Below are positions 1-9,777 of a stretch of 33,916 bases of DNA, piece by piece. Within the stretch, counting starts at the first letter, position 1; every line of letters begins with the position of its first letter. A program made the position numbers and the translations under genes. The notes beneath the pieces are model-generated. The model had not been told where the DNA came from. It searched no databases and saw only the letters and a list, made by a program, of their open reading frames with translations. Source of the DNA: Prevotellaceae bacterium (GTDB lineage Bacteria; Bacteroidota; Bacteroidia; Bacteroidales; UBA932); assembly GCA_031281125.1 (NCBI GenBank), contig JAITFU010000043.1, positions 1-33,916 of the forward strand, written 5' to 3'.

Positions 1-2
1 TT

Positions 3-1052
3 AAAGATTTAAAAGACCCTCATGACAAGGAGGAATTCAAACCAAGTTCTTATCTATTTATTCGTTCTTTTGATGGAGATAATGGAGATCGCCCCATTCC
101 ATCTACCATACCATTTTGGGCATCTCCCGATTTAAAAATATCACCTTCATTATCTCCAAGTTCATATACTACGGAATTAAATGCAAATACAGAATATAAT
201 TTTAATTGTGTAGTACACAATAGAGGAGATTTATCTGTTCCTTCTGCAAAGGTTGAGTTTTACTTAGTTAAACCAAGTCTTGGTTTCGATACCCGATTTG
301 GAAAATTCTTAGGTGTAGTTTCTGCTTGGGTAAATAGTTTTGATTCCTCAGAAGTAAATTTAACGTATCGTGTAAAACCAGAAGATGCAGGACATATATG
401 CTTGTTTGCAAGGGTATTTTCTTTTTCGCCGGAAGATCTTCCCATTGATGATTATGCATTAAATCCTGTGAATGATAGACATATCGGTCAAAAAAACCTA
501 AATATTGTCGTGCAAGGAACACTAATGCAAATCAATCTATTACACATGCCACAAGCGGAGATTCTTGTGCAAATGATTCCAATGAATAGCCAATCTATCA
601 TAGCGACACGGCATCCATCAATAGCAGATTTTAAGATAGTGGATTCAAATAGGATGGCGAATAGGATTATGCAAATGGATAATGCATTTAATCTTAAATT
701 TTCAAAAGAAATCAAAAATTCAAAATTAGTTTTTCAAAGAGGAATCACTAATGTTGCAAATATTACAGTGGATGATAAAGGGGAGTTTAGCCTTGAAAGT
801 CAAAAGATGATTTATAGTCGAATTCAAGAAATAAATAAAATTGTCCTTTCCGGTAAGGCAAAAGCCAGTGCGTATAGGAAAGAGTATGCTCTGTATCGAA
901 AAATGAATTTGGAGAATAGAGTGAGTCCTTTATCTCTTCAAATTCCTAATTTGGGATTACAGAAAGGAGAAATGGTAGGGTTTGAAATTAATGCAACAAA
1001 CAGAATAAATGGGGAAGTGTTTGGAGGAATAATGCTTTTAGTAACAGGGTAA
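3..1052 (+). CDS. Partial CDS (5' truncated by window), hypothetical protein with a possible CARDB/Ig-like N-terminal part
   Basis: The frame of ORF 402..1052 stays open upstream to position 3 (KDLKDPHDKEEFKPSSYLFIRSFDGDNG...NTEYNFNCVVHNRGDLSVPSAKVEFYLV...), so the ATG at 402 is internal. Stop at 1050-1052. Function only guessed. Confidence 0.7.
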   Translation, partial: KDLKDPHDKEEFKPSSYLFIRSFDGDNGDRPIPSTIPFWASPDLKISPSLSPSSYTTELNANTEYNFNCVVHNRGDLSVPSAKVEFYLVKPSLGFDTRFGKFLGVVSAWVNSFDSSEVNLTYRVKPEDAGHICLFARVFSFSPEDLPIDDYALNPVNDRHIGQKNLNIVVQGTLMQINLLHMPQAEILVQMIPMNSQSIIATRHPSIADFKIVDSNRMANRIMQMDNAFNLKFSKEIKNSKLVFQRGITNVANITVDDKGEFSLESQKMIYSRIQEINKIVLSGKAKASAYRKEYALYRKMNLENRVSPLSLQIPNLGLQKGEMVGFEINATNRINGEVFGGIMLLVTG

Positions 1053-1080
1053 ATTATTTGTCTTAACTCGCTGTACGAAA

Positions 1081-1905
1081 TTAGGGGGACATTATACTTT
1101 CTTGAGACACCTCCATCTCTACATAGTTTGTCAGCTCTATAAACTGCTCCACGCCCAACTGTTCCGGTCTCAGCGCCAAAATGGGATGATCAACCAAAGG
1201 CGTTAACCCCGTTACCGATTTAATCGAATTTCGAATCGTTTTACGGCGTTGATTAAAAGTTGCTTTGACCAACTGTTTGAACAAAATCTCGGAACAATCC
1301 AACTTCTTACGGTCATTTCGGCTGATTCTGATCACCGCCGATTTTACCTTTGGCGGCGGCACAAAAACACCCTCAGAAACAGTAAACAGATACTCAATAT
1401 TGTACCACGCCTGCAACAACACACTCAAAATCCCATACGTTTTGTTACCGGGCGGCGAAGCAATCCGCTCTGCCACCTCTTTTTGCACCATCCCAACCGC
1501 CATCGGAACCTGATCTCGATGATCCAAAATTCTGAAAAAAATCTGAGATGAAATGTTGTACGGAAAATTTCCAATGATCAAAAAAGGCCCCGAAAAAAAC
1601 CTCTTTACATCCAAATTCAAAAAATCACCATGTATCAGCCTGCCATTCAACTCCGGATAACGTACCAACAGATAATCAACCGCCTCCCTATCCAACTCTA
1701 CCGCACACAGATCTACCTTTTCCTGCCCAAGCAAAAATTGCGTCAATACGCCCCTACCCGGCCCCACCTCCAAAACAGGAAACCTCTCCCCAAAACAATA
1801 ACCATCAGGAATATGCGCACTACACAAAGCATCAACGATCCTTTGCGCAACAGAAACATCTTGTAAAAAATGCTGGCCTAACGCCTTTTTGGGACGAACA
1901 TACAT
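1081..1905 (-). CDS. rsmA: 16S rRNA (adenine(1518)-N(6)/adenine(1519)-N(6))-dimethyltransferase RsmA/KsgA
   Basis: Protein MYVRPKKALGQHFLQDVSVAQRIVDAL...VLEVGPGRGVLTQFLL...IIGNFPYNISSQIFFRIL: KsgA GQHFL, SAM-binding and NFPYNIS motifs. Confidence 0.97.
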   Translation of the reverse strand: MYVRPKKALGQHFLQDVSVAQRIVDALCSAHIPDGYCFGERFPVLEVGPGRGVLTQFLLGQEKVDLCAVELDREAVDYLLVRYPELNGRLIHGDFLNLDVKRFFSGPFLIIGNFPYNISSQIFFRILDHRDQVPMAVGMVQKEVAERIASPPGNKTYGILSVLLQAWYNIEYLFTVSEGVFVPPPKVKSAVIRISRNDRKKLDCSEILFKQLVKATFNQRRKTIRNSIKSVTGLTPLVDHPILALRPEQLGVEQFIELTNYVEMEVSQESIMSP

Positions 1906-1976
1906 TCGACAAAAATAAAAAAAAATGCAATACTGGTCGTTTTTTTTCGTAAAACCATGCAGCTCTTTTTCAGCTC

Positions 1977-2963
1977 TTAGTAATTTCGCTCAATCCGCAA
2001 CACCACCGGTAAATGATCACTCACGCCACCTTGGTAACGCGGCCCTAAATATGTTCTAAACGGCTTCATTCCTAAATATTTATCATCTCTAATCAGTAAA
2101 AACGGCGCAGAAAAGATAGAGAAATGTGCCACAGATGTGCAGATCGGCTCTTCTGTATTAAGCAGATTTTCAGATACAATTATCTGATCAATAAGCTCCC
2201 ATCGTCCCCGATAACGGAGCGTTCCCATCTTCTTGCGCGCCAATGGAATAGTAAGGTTATACAGGGGCTTCCCTCCTTTGCACAGCGCCTTCACCGCCTT
2301 TGACAAAGGGGTATCGTTAAAGTCGCCCATTACTACAATATTGGCAAAAGGATTGAGATTAAATATTGAATCCACACTTACTCTAAGTCGATTAGATGCC
2401 GCCATACGCCTTACAAGAGAGACCTTTGCGCCTCCTCTTTTAGATGGCCAATGGTTCACAAACAGATGCAATGTATCCAAATTGTCCAACACCCCTTTGG
2501 TGTAGAGGATCTCGCGGGTGTGCTGTGTGGGATCCGGTAATGGAACCGTCAGAAAATAAGACCTCAACACCATAAATCGGTCGGAGCGATAGAGCAGCGC
2601 CACCTCTAAACCCCGCTCATCGGGCCCATCACGATGCACAATCCTGTATCCGGCTGATATTAAGGGTGTTTGCCGCGCCAATTGCTCCAAAACAAAACGA
2701 CTCTCCACCTCACACAAACCCACCAACACCGGAAGCTCGTCTGTTCCAATAGCAATCAGCGTTTTGGCAATAGCGTCCCTCTTGGTAACAAAGCGCCTCC
2801 ATGTCCAATGATTGGCGCCTGTGGGACTAAACGCCGGATCGGGAGCATTGGCAAATGGGCCATAAAAATTCTCGACATTCCAAAACACCACATCCGTTTC
2901 CCTCTTTTGCGCGCCACACACCTGAGAGAGGAGGAGCGCAATAATCACTACCATTTTCTTCAT
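1977..2963 (-). CDS. Endonuclease/exonuclease/phosphatase family protein, secreted
   Basis: DVVFWNVENFY, GLCEVE, NHWPSKRGG, VVMGDFNDTP and SDHLPVVLRI motifs of the EEP superfamily. Start set at MKKMVVIIALLLSQVCGAQ (signal peptide), downstream of the longest-ORF start at 3017. Confidence 0.9.
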   Translation of the reverse strand: MKKMVVIIALLLSQVCGAQKRETDVVFWNVENFYGPFANAPDPAFSPTGANHWTWRRFVTKRDAIAKTLIAIGTDELPVLVGLCEVESRFVLEQLARQTPLISAGYRIVHRDGPDERGLEVALLYRSDRFMVLRSYFLTVPLPDPTQHTREILYTKGVLDNLDTLHLFVNHWPSKRGGAKVSLVRRMAASNRLRVSVDSIFNLNPFANIVVMGDFNDTPLSKAVKALCKGGKPLYNLTIPLARKKMGTLRYRGRWELIDQIIVSENLLNTEEPICTSVAHFSIFSAPFLLIRDDKYLGMKPFRTYLGPRYQGGVSDHLPVVLRIERNY

Positions 2964-3032
2964 CACACAACAAATTTTTGTCAAAACTACCTCTTCTTTG
3001 ACAATAAGGTGCGGCAATTCGTAAAAATTTGG

Positions 3033-3041
3033 TAGTTTTGC
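3033..3041 (+). promoter_or_regulatory. Bacteroidetes -7 box upstream of ychF
   Basis: TAGTTTTGC matches TANNTTTGC, 25 nt before the ATG at 3067. No correctly spaced -33 box seen. Confidence 0.45.
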
Positions 3042-3066
3042 ACCCTCTATAAAAATTTAAAATTTT

Positions 3067-4170
3067 ATGTCTCTTACTTGTGGGATTATAGGACTTCCTA
3101 ATGTGGGAAAATCGACCCTGTTCAACTGTTTATCAAATGTAAAAGTACAGGCCACAAATTTTCCGTTTAGTACAAAAGAACCAAATGTAGGTGTGATTAC
3201 CGTTCCGGATGATCGACTTACAAAATTGGCAGAACTTGTTCATCCCAAGAGAATTGTGCCCACAACAATCGAGATTGTTGACATTGTGGGTTTAGTAAAA
3301 GGCTCAAGCAAAGGCGAAGGGCTTGGCAACAAATATCTTGCAAACATTCGCGAGACAGATGCGCTCATTCATGTTTTGCGGTGCTTTGACGACCCCAATA
3401 TAGTCCATATTGATGGAAGCATTGATCCGGTTAGAGATAAGGAAATCTTAGAGATGGAGCTTCAGATAAAGGACTTGGAAACAATCGAAACACGTATTAC
3501 AAGGGTGCAAAAACAGGCGCAGACAGGGGGAGATAAGCAAGCAAAAATAGTCTTTGAAGTCCTGCTGCAACTAAAGACCGCACTGGAGCAAGGCAAAAAC
3601 GCTCGTACTGTGGTTTTTGATACAAAAGACGAGCGAAAAATAGTTCAAGAGTTGTTTCTTCTTACCGATAAACCCGTTTTGTATGTGTGTAATGTTGACG
3701 AAGCAAGCGCGGTGACCGGAAACGTTTATGTGCAAAAAGTGCAGGAGTCCTTAATGTCTGATCAAGCAGAGATTCTTATTGTTGCCGCCAAAATTGAGGG
3801 CGAAATCGCAGAGTTGGAGAGCTGGGAGGAGCGACAGATGTTCCTAAACGAAATCGGTTTAACCGAATCGGGGTTGAACCGTGTGATCACAGCAGCGTAT
3901 CGTTTACTCAATCTCGAAACATTTCTTACCGCAGGGCCAAAGGAAGTTAGGGCATGGACCTATCGTAAAGGGAGCAAAGCGCCCATTTGTGCCGGCGTTA
4001 TCCACTCAGACATCGAAAGAGGTTTTATTCGCGCAGAAGTAATTAAATACCAAGACTATATTCACTACAAATCCGAATCAGCCTGTAGAGACGCCGGAAA
4101 AATCGGTATCGAAGGAAAAGAGTACGTGGTACAGGACGGAGACGTGGTACACTTTAGGTTTAATGTGTAA
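3067..4170 (+). CDS. ychF: Redox-regulated ATPase / OBG-family GTPase YchF
   Basis: MSLTCGIIGLPNVGKSTLFNCLSN...ATNFPFSTKEPNVGVI...DIVGLVKGSSKGEGLGNKYLANIRETDALIHVLRCF; C-terminal TGS domain. Confidence 0.97.
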   Translation: MSLTCGIIGLPNVGKSTLFNCLSNVKVQATNFPFSTKEPNVGVITVPDDRLTKLAELVHPKRIVPTTIEIVDIVGLVKGSSKGEGLGNKYLANIRETDALIHVLRCFDDPNIVHIDGSIDPVRDKEILEMELQIKDLETIETRITRVQKQAQTGGDKQAKIVFEVLLQLKTALEQGKNARTVVFDTKDERKIVQELFLLTDKPVLYVCNVDEASAVTGNVYVQKVQESLMSDQAEILIVAAKIEGEIAELESWEERQMFLNEIGLTESGLNRVITAAYRLLNLETFLTAGPKEVRAWTYRKGSKAPICAGVIHSDIERGFIRAEVIKYQDYIHYKSESACRDAGKIGIEGKEYVVQDGDVVHFRFNV

Positions 4171-4230
4171 CACCCATCACCAAGATACTGCCGTAACTAA
4201 ATAAGGTCGTATTTTTAACTCTTAACAATG

Positions 4231-4353
4231 AGATGTCTAAAAAAAGTAACAAAATACAAAGCCATGAGGTTGAGGCACACCGCAGCATACTAATAGTATG
4301 TGAGGATTGACGAAACCGAAATAATGCTGTATTTTTTTACTTTTTAGACATCT
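4231..4353. repeat. Inverted-repeat element (possible MITE/REP-like element or bidirectional terminator)
   Basis: Left arm AGATGTCTAAAAAAAGTAACAAAATAC (4231-4257). The reverse complement of the right arm (4328-4353) is AGATGTCTAAAAAGTAAAAAAATACA. Internal nested palindromes: CATACTAATAGTATG and GCAGCAT...ATGCTGT. Confidence 0.7.
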
Positions 4354-6436
4354 AAAAGAAGCGGCCTCTATTATCCTCAACCTTAGCCGCCTTAGTCAGC
4401 GCAAACACAATCATATCCTGCTGTTGACCCAGCATTTGCTGTTGCTGCATAAGCGCATCCTCTTGGGTAAAATAGGCGCCCGCCTGACGGTCATCGACTG
4501 TAAAGACATACGCACCAATGCTTCCCTCAACAGGTCCCAATATGAGACCTTGAGGCGCGCCGGAAACAGCGCCGATAAATGCGGGGTCCAACTGCCTTGA
4601 CCCAAAGCCGCCAAAAGCAATCCCTGTTTGTCGGCTTACAGGCATTTTTGTAATCTCTCCAAGCTCCTCAATGTCAAAAACTCCTTTCATTTGAACCCCT
4701 AAAGTCTCGGCAATTTTCTTAACCTCTTTTTCTCGACGCAGATCAAACTCGATCTCCATTCGTTTGGTTGCAAGCGGTGCGAACCCCTTTTCCTGCACCC
4801 CTGTAAGGGTTGCCACAACAAAATACTTATTGTCAATGGTGATAATGGGAGAGACCTCTCCGAGTTTGGCTTCAAAAGCCCAACGCGATAGCTCGCGTGC
4901 ATTGGTTATATTGGCCACCGTTTTGGCCCCCTCAACAATGCCCATGGCAGGAAAAACGGGCCAATTGTTCTCTCTGGCGGTTTCAGTAAAGAGCGCCGCT
5001 TTGTTATTGCTCTTGGTGACCAACTCATTTGCCTGACTGTAATAGGTTTGAAATGTCTCTTTTCCGGCAATAGCTCCTTTTTCATAGACCGCTAACTGCA
5101 CCTTTTTGTGCGGTTTTGTCTGTTTGGTGACTTTTAACACATGAAGCCAATTTTGGGCAGAATGGGTAAAGGGAATATTGATGGGCGCTGTTAAACAGGT
5201 ATCAAGCAATCCTCCAAACATTTGAGATGTAATCCATCCCAATTCGCCGGGTCTTTCGCCTCTTCCCCCTTGGGAATATTGGGCTGCCAGCGTTTCAAAA
5301 TCCCCCCCCTTCTTTATCACACCAACAAGACTATCTGCCAACTGTTTATCTGACGCCGAAAGGAGAATGAGGTGTACAAAAGCAGAGTCGGGGATCATCT
5401 TTACAGATTCCAGGCGGGCGGAGAAAAAGCGATCTGCTTCACGCGTCAACGGCAGCACGTCCGTCATATTGGCCTTGAACGCAAAGTCTTCCAAAATAGG
5501 GGAGATTGAGGCAAGTTCGCCCTTTGCATAGAAAGTGGGGTCAAGAACCTTATCGGAATTGCGCGCCAAAAATTGTCGCATATTTTTGGTTGTAGAAAAC
5601 TCCTCAAAAAATCTTTGTGCATCTGCCTCAGCTCGTTCGATGTCCAAAAGAGAGGGAACGACCGTAAATTGCACATAATCAATGTCCCTGGCCGCACCCT
5701 GCTCATACAACGACTTGCGCTTTTCGTAATAATCTTTAATCTCTTGATTGGTAACAGAAATAGTCGTGTCATTGCCAAAGCTTATAGGCATCATAATAAA
5801 CCTCACGTCAGAGGTGACATTATGCTCCTCCACACTCCTGCGTAGCTCTATCGGATTAAGTATCGTACTCTTACTAATAAGCGCAAAGTACTTGCTAAAG
5901 AGACGCTCCTCAATAATTTTGGATTCTAAAAGTTGCCAAAAGATAGCCGACAAACCGGAAGGATCTGACTCAATCGATTGTACAAACTGAATCAGCTTTG
6001 TACGCGAAAACATTCCCACCTCGTCAAAAAAGTTGGGCACCTGCTGCAACACCGGAGAGATCTCCCTGCCCTGAGTCAAATCAAAAAGCTCTTCTGCGCC
6101 TACACCTATACCTGCCTTTTTGATCGCCGGAAAGAGGATCAGCTCGTTTGTTAAATCTTGCCACACCGTCTGCTGCACCATCTCCACTCCGCGTTCATCC
6201 AAGTTAGATACGCCCGATAGTCGCTGTTGTATATTTGTTTGATGTTCAACTCTTTGTGAATAGTCCTGATAGGAAATTGCTTTCCCGCTCATTTTGCCCA
6301 CGTCGTATTTAGAAGAGAACATTGACACAGCAGATTGAAATGTATTGGGATCAATAATAAACGATAGCAATGCAAGGCCAATGATTACCGTAATAAACAC
6401 GCCCATTTGTACTCTGATTTTCTCAAGAACTGCCAT
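4352..6436 (-). CDS. Peptidylprolyl isomerase, PpiD/SurA-like, membrane anchored
   Basis: N-terminal TM helix (VFITVIIGLALLSFIIDP), SurA_N-like region, parvulin-like segment (AFVHLILLSASDKQLADSLVGVIKKGGDFETLAAQYSQGGRGERPGELGWI). Confidence 0.9.
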   Translation of the reverse strand: MAVLEKIRVQMGVFITVIIGLALLSFIIDPNTFQSAVSMFSSKYDVGKMSGKAISYQDYSQRVEHQTNIQQRLSGVSNLDERGVEMVQQTVWQDLTNELILFPAIKKAGIGVGAEELFDLTQGREISPVLQQVPNFFDEVGMFSRTKLIQFVQSIESDPSGLSAIFWQLLESKIIEERLFSKYFALISKSTILNPIELRRSVEEHNVTSDVRFIMMPISFGNDTTISVTNQEIKDYYEKRKSLYEQGAARDIDYVQFTVVPSLLDIERAEADAQRFFEEFSTTKNMRQFLARNSDKVLDPTFYAKGELASISPILEDFAFKANMTDVLPLTREADRFFSARLESVKMIPDSAFVHLILLSASDKQLADSLVGVIKKGGDFETLAAQYSQGGRGERPGELGWITSQMFGGLLDTCLTAPINIPFTHSAQNWLHVLKVTKQTKPHKKVQLAVYEKGAIAGKETFQTYYSQANELVTKSNNKAALFTETARENNWPVFPAMGIVEGAKTVANITNARELSRWAFEAKLGEVSPIITIDNKYFVVATLTGVQEKGFAPLATKRMEIEFDLRREKEVKKIAETLGVQMKGVFDIEELGEITKMPVSRQTGIAFGGFGSRQLDPAFIGAVSGAPQGLILGPVEGSIGAYVFTVDDRQAGAYFTQEDALMQQQQMLGQQQDMIVFALTKAAKVEDNRGRFF

Positions 6437-6497
6437 AATAAAAGGTTTTGGGTTGGATAAAATAAATTAGGGCGCGAATATAGTAATTTTTTTTCAA

Positions 6498-7085
6498 TTA
6501 CTCCAAATCGGAGTTAGAAATCACTCCATAACTATCAAACGGACGTAATATGACAAAGCTATTTGCCCGCTCATCGGTCTCCATACCAAAGCCCTGCATA
6601 AAACCCTGAAGCGGCGAAAAGAGTTGCACAAACGCGTCAGTATAAATACGTTTATTTGTCTGATCCCAGTAGAGCGTATCGGTTTTTAGCGTCTCATTTT
6701 TAAGATGATTGATCACAACAACGTTGCCATACACTTCCCAGCGTTCCCGATTGATTGTCATTTTATGCACCGCACGATTGGCTGTGATTTCTGTCTCTAC
6801 CTCCCCCTCCGGTGTATAACCAAGCACTTTTATCCCGTTTGGAAACACCTCAAAAGGCTCCTCAACCAACGTAAAAGTCTCCTTGAGGGGCGCGAACATT
6901 CTATTAGACACTTTTCCAAATTTTGTCTCTACGGCAGTCATGTCGTGCACAGTCAGTGTCGAAATAGAGTCGGTGAGTATTAGCACATCAGTCTTTTCGA
7001 TCTTTTCTTTACACGAAACAAACACGGTAGCACCTATAAAAATAAGCGCTACCAAAACTTTTTCCGCACCAAACAGATGCCGCAT
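6498..7085 (-). CDS. lptC: LPS export ABC transporter periplasmic protein LptC
   Basis: LptC-like pattern: single N-terminal hydrophobic/lipobox segment, FPNGIKVLGYTPEGEVETEITANRAVHKM...VYGNVVVINHLKNETLKTDTLYWDQTNKRIYTDAFVQL. Confidence 0.85.
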   Translation of the reverse strand: MRHLFGAEKVLVALIFIGATVFVSCKEKIEKTDVLILTDSISTLTVHDMTAVETKFGKVSNRMFAPLKETFTLVEEPFEVFPNGIKVLGYTPEGEVETEITANRAVHKMTINRERWEVYGNVVVINHLKNETLKTDTLYWDQTNKRIYTDAFVQLFSPLQGFMQGFGMETDERANSFVILRPFDSYGVISNSDLE

Positions 7086-7092
7086 ACGTCAA

Positions 7093-8448
7093 CTATTTTC
7101 TCGTTCGTACTGTGGTGGTCTCGCGCAACGATCCGCAACTTACCACAAAGCTACTTCCCTCAATAAGGTCATACATAAAGGCATCTTCCTGTAAAGGGAA
7201 CCATTGACGATACTGAGAAGCCAACCTATCAGCCTCTTGAGCGCACGAAGGATCGGCTGCCCTTGCTTTTGCAAGATAATCAACCGCCACCCAAAAAACG
7301 GCACGTTTTTCAATATCGTTGTCTCCGCACCTTTGCCCTGCCCAAATATTGGCCATCAACATATAAGCCTTTCCTCTTGCCGTTGGACTTGCTGCTATCG
7401 CCGCATTGGCAGCAGCCATTGCCCTACCGATGTTATTTAATTTATAATAGAGCACGCCCTGATCAACCAAACATTTTCCCTTTTCCAACGTTGGAATATC
7501 GGGGCTATCAATCGCTTCCTGTAAATATTTGATGGCAGTAGTAAATTCATTCTTTGTGGTATGCACTATCGAAAGATACTTAGCCGTTTGGTAAGAGGGG
7601 GCCAACTTATTTAGAGCGGTAACCGCTTTTAGATAAAGATCAGAAGTGGTACACTCTGCATATGTCAACATCGAGGCAATTTTGCTCACCAACTCTAAAT
7701 CGTCCGGATTTGCCTCAAAACGAGGCGTAAAGAGTTCGATCAAATTCTCGCAAGTGGCAACGCCGGTACTGAATAAATAGTTCTCTATCATTTGACGAAT
7801 AGAGAAAATTTCCTCGTTTTCAGGATTTTCACTCTCCTTTATATCCAATATCGCGGATAAGCGCTCGTAGGCATCCATCACGTCGTCAGCAGTGCGTTTG
7901 CCTTCGGTAAATAAAACTCCTGTCAGCTCCATATATCTGGCCAACATTGGGGTAATAGTGGAGGCTCCGGCCATACTAAGCAGTTTCTCCAATTCGGCCA
8001 TCCGTTTCTCCTTGGCGTCAGGCATATAGACCCCCATATCAATAATTTTATTTGTCAGCGCACTAATTGCGTTTGCCATTGGCCCATTTACCGGATGTGA
8101 GGGATAGTATTGAATCCTAATATCGTACATCAACATTAACGAGTCAATAAGCCCCACGCGGTGCTCGGCTTCAATCTCCGGTTGCTTGAGCAGGGTTTTA
8201 ATGATTGTTTGCCCGTCCGAATATGGAAACTGGCTCGCCGTTCTTGGGCAAAGCGCTACCGCAGTCCGCCAAGAGGGTACTGCCGCCATAACATCTCCGG
8301 AGCGCACATAGCTATAATAGAAGGAGAGTTTGATTCTACACTCCGTACTGTCGGGACCGTCCCCGTACTTTCCGGGCTGCGCCACCAAAGAGGGTCCTAT
8401 CAGCAGAAGAGGACACACCATCAACAAAAAAACATGTAACTTTTTCAT
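7093..8448 (-). CDS. TPR-repeat-containing secreted protein
   Basis: Signal peptide MKKLHVFLLMVCPLLLIGPSLVAQ, then helical repeats (AKYLSIVHTTKNEFTTAIKYLQEAIDSPDIPTLEKGKCLVDQGVLYYKLNNIGRAMAAANAAI). Start placed at the second Met. Confidence 0.75.
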   Translation of the reverse strand: MKKLHVFLLMVCPLLLIGPSLVAQPGKYGDGPDSTECRIKLSFYYSYVRSGDVMAAVPSWRTAVALCPRTASQFPYSDGQTIIKTLLKQPEIEAEHRVGLIDSLMLMYDIRIQYYPSHPVNGPMANAISALTNKIIDMGVYMPDAKEKRMAELEKLLSMAGASTITPMLARYMELTGVLFTEGKRTADDVMDAYERLSAILDIKESENPENEEIFSIRQMIENYLFSTGVATCENLIELFTPRFEANPDDLELVSKIASMLTYAECTTSDLYLKAVTALNKLAPSYQTAKYLSIVHTTKNEFTTAIKYLQEAIDSPDIPTLEKGKCLVDQGVLYYKLNNIGRAMAAANAAIAASPTARGKAYMLMANIWAGQRCGDNDIEKRAVFWVAVDYLAKARAADPSCAQEADRLASQYRQWFPLQEDAFMYDLIEGSSFVVSCGSLRETTTVRTRK

Positions 8449-8469
8449 AATCATTTAAGAATTAACCAT

Positions 8470-9777
8470 TTAATCATATTTCATTTTTTGAAACCAAATA
8501 TCATACAAGCTTGTACCAATTTTAAACATCACATACCGCTCCCGTACCAACTGATCCTGCAAAGATCCTCTCTGTCCAATATCTATCCCAAAATTGAGCG
8601 TATTTGACCATTTAAACACAGGAACAGAAAGACCAAGAGTGAACCCCATTGCATTGATATGACATCCATTGAATTGCATATAAGTCTCTTCAAAATAGAG
8701 ACCGCCTCGATAGGTCCACCGTTTATACGCATATCGGGGATCATTAAAATCGGGAGTAATTTCAAATCCCAATTTATATGCCGATCTTACAGTAGAGCAG
8801 AAATTTACATCAGGCGTGGGTGAAAATATCGTCTTTGTCCAATCTTGATATGTGTAGTCAAACCCCACCCTCCACCGATGCATATTGTGCTCTGCAAAGT
8901 ATTTTTGCCCCACCGACACCCCTACGGCAAACTCGGCGGGGATCTTCATTTGGGCACCGGTCTTAGAGGAATAAAATATAGTATCCACCGCAGTCCCTAT
9001 AGTAGATGTCGCCAACCGCGACACCTCTCCACTAAGGGTTGATGGCAATAGATAAGTGGCGCCGGCCGAAATTACAGATTTTGTGCCTACCTTTCCCGCA
9101 TACTGTAGTCCAAATTTTCCTGCAAACGACTCAACAACTGTATTCTGCTGAGAAGATATGGTGTTGAATGACAGATTGTCCACAATCGTTTTACTGTTTT
9201 TATACAACGTCCCAAAGTAGTAAATCCCCTGCGCTCCAATAAAAAAGTTTTTTGATAAGTTTAGCGCCGCGCCCAAAAAGAGTTGATTGATTGAACCTTC
9301 TCCAAAATGCTGATAAACAATGTTTCCAATTTCGCTTACCAACTCCGGCCTCCGTTCACTCTCCTCAAACTTATAACCAACATGGCTATATGGCGTAAAA
9401 CCAACAATCATTGCAGATTTTTTGTAGAGTGGAAACGAAAATGCAATATGGCTCATATTAAACGCATTATATGCCGATTGGGTATTCTTATCCTTTGGAT
9501 AGAGATTATACGACTCCATTCCCATATCGAGCATAAAAGAGAGCGTGTCGCGTGCCGTTAGTGAGGCGGGATTTAGATAGTTAATATATCGATGATCGCG
9601 CAGCGACAACCCAATTCCCCCCATAGACATATTATAAGGTGTGCCTTGTCGCACAATCTCGCCCATCCCAAACATCGAGTAGGGGGTAAAGGTCCCCAAC
9701 GAGTTGGTCGTTTGCGCTTGAAGTACCACCGCCATTAAGACGATCACTCCTGATAGATATATTTTATTTCTCTGCAT
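8470..9777 (-). CDS. Outer-membrane beta-barrel-like hypothetical protein
   Basis: MQRNKIYLSGVIVLMAVVLQAQTTNSLGTFTPYSMFGMGEIVRQGTPYNMSMGGIGLSLRDHRYINYLNPASLTARDTLSFMLDMG: FadL/PorP-like Bacteroidetes OMP style. ORF start 9804 moved to 9777 to give a signal peptide. Confidence 0.75.
   Translation of the reverse strand: MQRNKIYLSGVIVLMAVVLQAQTTNSLGTFTPYSMFGMGEIVRQGTPYNMSMGGIGLSLRDHRYINYLNPASLTARDTLSFMLDMGMESYNLYPKDKNTQSAYNAFNMSHIAFSFPLYKKSAMIVGFTPYSHVGYKFEESERRPELVSEIGNIVYQHFGEGSINQLFLGAALNLSKNFFIGAQGIYYFGTLYKNSKTIVDNLSFNTISSQQNTVVESFAGKFGLQYAGKVGTKSVISAGATYLLPSTLSGEVSRLATSTIGTAVDTIFYSSKTGAQMKIPAEFAVGVSVGQKYFAEHNMHRWRVGFDYTYQDWTKTIFSPTPDVNFCSTVRSAYKLGFEITPDFNDPRYAYKRWTYRGGLYFEETYMQFNGCHINAMGFTLGLSVPVFKWSNTLNFGIDIGQRGSLQDQLVRERYVMFKIGTSLYDIWFQKMKYD

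Noticed and set aside
5302-5309. C8/G8 homopolymer in the ppiD-like gene as a phase-variation switch
   Set aside because: It encodes the expected parvulin KKGGDFE motif in frame and the gene is intact; short tract, likely incidental.
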